From Flavobacteriales bacterium (lineage in GTDB: Bacteria > Bacteroidota > Bacteroidia > Flavobacteriales_D > Parvicellaceae), in the NCBI GenBank assembly GCA_026993705.1, contig JALWSJ010000043.1:1-8829 (forward strand): 8,829 nucleotides of DNA, given 5' to 3'. Position 1 is the stretch's first letter. Every line of letters begins with the position of its first letter. Below, in pieces: positions 6,053-8,829 of this stretch. The notes beneath the pieces were generated by a model. It saw nothing but the letters and a program-made list of their open reading frames with translations. It did not search any database and was not told the origin of the DNA. The position numbers and the translations under genes were made by a program.

Positions 6053-7621
6053 TTAAATCTTTTTTATCCACCCTTTATATCCGGCATCCTTTATTTCTTT
6101 TAAAGAGGATTTAGCATCAGAACGAGAGGCATAATTACCTATACTCACAGGATACAGACTACCTGCCCTAGCTAACACACGAGCACTGGAATATCCTTTT
6201 TCTTTAAGTGTTTGCACTAAATTTGATGCATTTTCTTCTTTTGAAAACGAACCGACGACAATGTTATACCTCCCGTTTGTCGTAACTTCCGGATCTTCAA
6301 CCTCTTGCTCCGGTTCTTCTTCGGTACTCGCCTCCTCTTCTTCCGGATTTCCGTCCACTACTTCATCTTTACTTTCATTCATTGCTTCTTCATTGGCAAC
6401 ATCTTCTTCTACAACGTTTTCAATCTGCTCCTCTACATGTTCCTTCTCTTTTGCACTTTCTTTTTCATCGGTGTTGTGTTCCTTTTCATTAACTGCATCA
6501 TGATGTACAGAATCATTTGTTTTATGAACCCCTTGTTCCGTTTTATGCTCTGCTAATTCTTTGTCAGTAGCACTAAACAGACCTTTTATGCTATCCAATT
6601 TTAAATACCCAAAAATAGATGTTCCCAATAACAAAAAGAGTATCGCAACCCACAGTATTATTTTATTTCGTTTCCTCTTTTTGGCTTCTTGCTCTATAAC
6701 AATTGCTCCTTCCATCAACTCTTTTTTAATTTTAGGGTCAATCGTCTCTTTTTTAAGAGCTTTATCAACTTCTTTCTTCTCTTTAGTCGATTCTGTGGTT
6801 TTAGCTGTCTCTTTAGAAATTACATTTTTTTGGAGGGCATTAGTTTTCTTCTCAACCGTAGTTTTTTCGTCTATTTTCTCAACCTCTTTTTTGTTCGCTG
6901 TTTTCGTTATTTTAATCTCTTTTTGCTCTATTTCTTTTTGTGCTTCTTTTTTAACATCTTTAGCAACGTCTGCTGAAGAAAGCGATGAAACAACCTCTTT
7001 AGTTTTCTTCTCAACAGGTTGACTTAACGATTGTTTGACCAATTCGATTGTCTTTAGTACGCTCTCTCTTTTTTCCCCAACAGTAAACTTAGCCAGCTCA
7101 TCAAGGTTTTTTATCTTTTTAATTTTTTCGATAGCAACGTCTATCACCAAATTAGAAGAAGTATTTATCTTAGGATTTACTGTTTTCTCCTCCTCTTTGA
7201 TAGTTTCTATTTTCGGGTTTTCTTCCTTTTCTTTCTGTACCGGTGCTGTTTTTATTACAGAAGACTCCTTAGTTGCCGTTTTTTGAGAATGTGAATTTTC
7301 TTTTTTTACTTCCTCTGCATTACTAACTTTAGCTATAACAACTTTTTCTCCTTTTTTTGTCAGCACTCCTATCTTTCCCAAACTATAATCTTTATTCGCA
7401 TTCAAATGTTCTTTAATATCACGAATAAAATCAGAAACCAAAATTGTAGCCTGTTCTTCATCTACTTGCTTATTTTCGGCAACGGCTTTTATTAACTTTC
7501 CATCATTATACTTTAAAAACTCATTAAATTGATACACCTCCCCCAACTTTATAATAGCCCCGAAATGAGGTAAAATAACTGTACTTGCATCATCTAATAT
7601 TTGAAGTAATATAGCTTCCAT
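6053..7621 (-). CDS. HU-like (CCDC81-type) domain, transmembrane, SPOR domain protein
   Basis: A 522-residue bitopic membrane protein. Residues 1-98 (MEAILLQILDDASTVILPHFGAI, later YSLGKIGVLTKKGEKVV) resemble the prokaryotic CCDC81-like HU domain pair, a fold related to DNA-binding HU/IHF proteins. Residues 100-315 are lysine/glutamate-rich and probably extended, apart from a helical patch around VAIEKIKKIKNLDEL (162-176). The basic KKRKRNK precedes a single transmembrane helix at 320-341, which puts the N-terminus in the cytoplasm. An acidic linker (350-447) leads to a C-terminal SPOR domain (451-522; RYNIVVGSFS, YPVSIGNY, GYKGWIKKI), which in known cases binds glycan strands without stem peptides at division sites. 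The protein may link cytoplasm or nucleoid to peptidoglycan (inference). I chose the ATG at 7621: the longer frame to 7648 opens with TTG, adds nine residues lying outside the domain, and would start almost at the predicted transcription start. Confidence 0.88.
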   Translation of the reverse strand: MEAILLQILDDASTVILPHFGAIIKLGEVYQFNEFLKYNDGKLIKAVAENKQVDEEQATILVSDFIRDIKEHLNANKDYSLGKIGVLTKKGEKVVIAKVSNAEEVKKENSHSQKTATKESSVIKTAPVQKEKEENPKIETIKEEEKTVNPKINTSSNLVIDVAIEKIKKIKNLDELAKFTVGEKRESVLKTIELVKQSLSQPVEKKTKEVVSSLSSADVAKDVKKEAQKEIEQKEIKITKTANKKEVEKIDEKTTVEKKTNALQKNVISKETAKTTESTKEKKEVDKALKKETIDPKIKKELMEGAIVIEQEAKKRKRNKIILWVAILFLLLGTSIFGYLKLDSIKGLFSATDKELAEHKTEQGVHKTNDSVHHDAVNEKEHNTDEKESAKEKEHVEEQIENVVEEDVANEEAMNESKDEVVDGNPEEEEASTEEEPEQEVEDPEVTTNGRYNIVVGSFSKEENASNLVQTLKEKGYSSARVLARAGSLYPVSIGNYASRSDAKSSLKEIKDAGYKGWIKKI

Positions 7622-7655
7622 TCTCTCTAATTTGATATTGACTAACAATGATATT

Positions 7656-7686
7656 GAAAATTACCGAAACTAAAAAGAAAACCCAA
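7656..7686 (-). promoter_or_regulatory. candidate promoter for the SPOR/membrane protein operon
   Basis: On the minus strand a TTG (7686-7684) is followed after 20 bases by TAATTTTC (7663-7656), one mismatch from the Bacteroidota -7 box TAnnTTTG. Transcription would begin near 7650, leaving a leader of about 29 bases to the ATG at 7621. The -33 TTG lies inside the distal arm of the terminator of the upstream gene, so terminator and promoter share DNA. Short AT-rich matches like this are weak evidence. Confidence 0.35.
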
Positions 7687-7708
7687 ACTAAATTGATAGT
7701 TTGGGTTT
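7672..7708 (-). terminator. intrinsic terminator of the tail-collar-like gene
   Basis: AAACCCAAACTA (7679-7690) and TAGTTTGGGTTT (7697-7708) form a perfect 12-pair stem with a 6-base loop. On the minus strand it is followed by TTTTCTTTTTAG, a good U-tract. It lies 68 bases beyond the stop of the collar-like gene and before the SPOR operon, so it separates the two minus-strand units. The plus-strand side (AATTCTAATT) is a poorer tract. Confidence 0.8.
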
Positions 7709-7737
7709 AATTCTAATTATATCCTCAATATCTTATT

Positions 7738-7753
7738 CCTTAAATCCGCAAGT
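7738..7753 (+). repeat. solo copy of the 180-base element's end
   Basis: CCTTAAATCCGCAAGT at 7738-7753 is identical over 16 bases to 5049-5064 (same orientation) and to the complement of 5209-5224. No internal part of the element follows. It may be the remnant of a deleted copy or an independent binding site for whatever acts on these ends. It lies 22 bases after the stop codon of the collar-like gene. Confidence 0.8.
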
Positions 7754-7775
7754 ATATCAAATTAGTCAAGCTAAT

Positions 7776-8829
7776 TTAATACTTTATTATATATCTAACT
7801 GATATATTATTTGGTCTAGATTCAGATTCAGCAGGAGTAAATGCAGGAAAACTACCTCCAGTACTGACATAATCATCAGTAGCCATTAACCCTCCTGGAA
7901 TATTATTCTGTGTTCCTGTACCTGTGGAGTTATATCCCCATGCAAAAAAATTAATATCTGGCAGTCCAGCTTGCGATGTTTGTATAGTACCTATATTATC
8001 TCCTATAGTTCCATTTCCGCTATTGGTTCTACTCCCTGCATCAGGATCATTTCCTGCTCCATTATCAAAACCTCTCAAAAATCTACCTCTATAATCAGGT
8101 AAATTAAAAGTTGTTGAACCGTCACCTATTCCATAACGAGTACCGATAACAGCAAACAAATCAGCATAAGTTATTCTAGAAACAGCACTACCATCGCAAG
8201 GTAAAAAACCTAATGGAACAGTTCCTATTCCCGCATATGCTTCAACTACTCCGGGAGGCGTACCTCTGTAATCCCATTTAGCCCTACCATTCACATCAGA
8301 AGTTAATACTTTACCAGCTCCTTGTGTCCCATCCACAATTTTTACTGAACCTTGTACTTCTAACTTCTCTGTTGGGCTTGCAGTGTTGATACCAACGTTT
8401 CCATTATAACTAACTCTCATTCTTTCTATCGGGAAAGCATCAGAAGTACTTTTTGTAGATAAATAAATACTTCCTTGAGTATTGTCAGCAGAATAACCAC
8501 CCATTCTAGCGTAGTCACGAGTAACAGCTTGACCGAATTGAATCCATAAACCTTCATTTGAACCGCTCCCTAAGTCAATTAATCTAATCCCTTCTTGAAT
8601 AGCAGATATATTTGGTGGAGTTATTTCAAGAGGGGCATTTGGTGTAATTGTTCCAATACCCACTTTCCCTTGCGTAAAAATGTCATCATTGATATTAGCT
8701 GGAGCAGAAGTAGTTCCCACTTTATACCAATCTGCATCGGTGAGTGATGCTAAATCAACGGTTTCGTTTGTTCCGTTTTGTATGCCAATAGTTAGGATAG
8801 TTCCTAATAATCCTGAACCACTTATATTT
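7776..8829 (-). CDS. tail-fibre-like protein with phage tail collar domain, 5' end outside the window
   Basis: At least 350 residues are visible. The frame has no stop back to the window edge, so the gene begins beyond 8829 and the GTG at 8720 is an internal valine. The visible N-terminus (ISGSGLLGTILTIGIQNG, then VDLASLTDADWYKVGTTSA) belongs to a longer fibre-like region. Two turn motifs typical of fibrous surface or tail proteins follow: GKVGIGTITPNAPLEI and, about 90 residues later, GNVGINTASPTEKLEV. The C-terminal 160 residues form a tail collar domain of the kind in phage tail fibres and microcystin-dependent-protein relatives: PPGVVEAYAG, GFLPCDGSAVSRITYADLF, GDGSTTFNLPDYRGRFLRG, and a final ESRPNNISVRYIIKY. 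No phage genes are adjacent, so a chromosomal surface fibre is as likely as a prophage part. A small hairpin (7759-7777) overlaps the stop codon. Confidence 0.9.
   Translation of the reverse strand, partial: NISGSGLLGTILTIGIQNGTNETVDLASLTDADWYKVGTTSAPANINDDIFTQGKVGIGTITPNAPLEITPPNISAIQEGIRLIDLGSGSNEGLWIQFGQAVTRDYARMGGYSADNTQGSIYLSTKSTSDAFPIERMRVSYNGNVGINTASPTEKLEVQGSVKIVDGTQGAGKVLTSDVNGRAKWDYRGTPPGVVEAYAGIGTVPLGFLPCDGSAVSRITYADLFAVIGTRYGIGDGSTTFNLPDYRGRFLRGFDNGAGNDPDAGSRTNSGNGTIGDNIGTIQTSQAGLPDINFFAWGYNSTGTGTQNNIPGGLMATDDYVSTGGSFPAFTPAESESRPNNISVRYIIKY

Noticed and set aside
6261..7286. Several plus-strand frames rich in Ser, Phe and Leu opposite the SPOR gene
   Set aside because: They are antisense shadows of the lysine/glutamate-rich coding sequence, which complements to Phe/Ser/Leu codons and lacks stops.
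7622..7648. TTG start adding nine residues to the SPOR protein
   Set aside because: The ATG at 7621 begins at the domain edge and lies at a sensible distance from the candidate promoter; the TTG would sit nearly at the transcription start.
7759..7777. Small hairpin AAATTAG/CTAATTT as a terminator
   Set aside because: Only seven AT-rich pairs overlapping the stop codon and no U-tract; the 12-pair hairpin at 7679-7708 is much better.
7776..8829. Prophage
   Set aside because: Only one collar-domain protein is visible and its neighbours are ordinary envelope genes; such proteins also occur outside phages in Bacteroidota.

Overview
The window looks like chromosomal DNA of a Bacteroidota bacterium, most likely of the Flavobacteriia/Cytophagia type. 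The evidence is an AT-rich sequence, a very large secreted PKD-repeat protein ending in the type B (gliding-motility-associated, CHU_C-like) C-terminal signal of the type IX secretion system, promoter-like boxes of the Bacteroidota TTG/TAnnTTTG kind, and a prokaryotic HU (CCDC81-like) plus SPOR domain protein of a sort I know from this phylum. The species cannot be named from the sequence.

Layout. (1) 68-4587, plus strand: a probable two-gene operon of a 1379-residue surface or secreted protein (signal peptide, seven propeller-like repeats, nine PKD-like domains, T9SS type B signal) and, 11 bases later, a 122-residue secreted protein of unknown function. (2) 4588-5257: a 670-base convergent intergenic region with no convincing conventional gene. 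It holds two structured repeat elements. The first (4593-5021) is an intricate set of nested inverted repeats that folds on paper into a perfect four-way junction and is built from two diverged copies of one unit placed head to head. The second (5047-5226) is a 180-base imperfect palindrome with 20-base terminal inverted repeats and a 42-codon open frame. (3) 7621-5258, minus strand: an envelope operon of an HU-like/transmembrane/SPOR protein followed by a five-helix membrane protein with an acidic tail. (4) 7622-7775: a terminator for the next gene, a promoter candidate for the SPOR operon, and a stray third copy of the end of the 180-base element. (5) 8829-7776, minus strand: the 3' part of a phage-tail-collar-like fibre protein. 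Its reading frame stays open to the window edge, so the gene starts outside the window.

The genes do not form one pathway. Units 1 and 4 are surface or fibre-like proteins. Unit 3 spans the inner membrane and may link the cytoplasm or nucleoid to peptidoglycan. The least explained and most interesting content is the structured DNA at 4593-5226 together with its related end sequence at 7738-7753.
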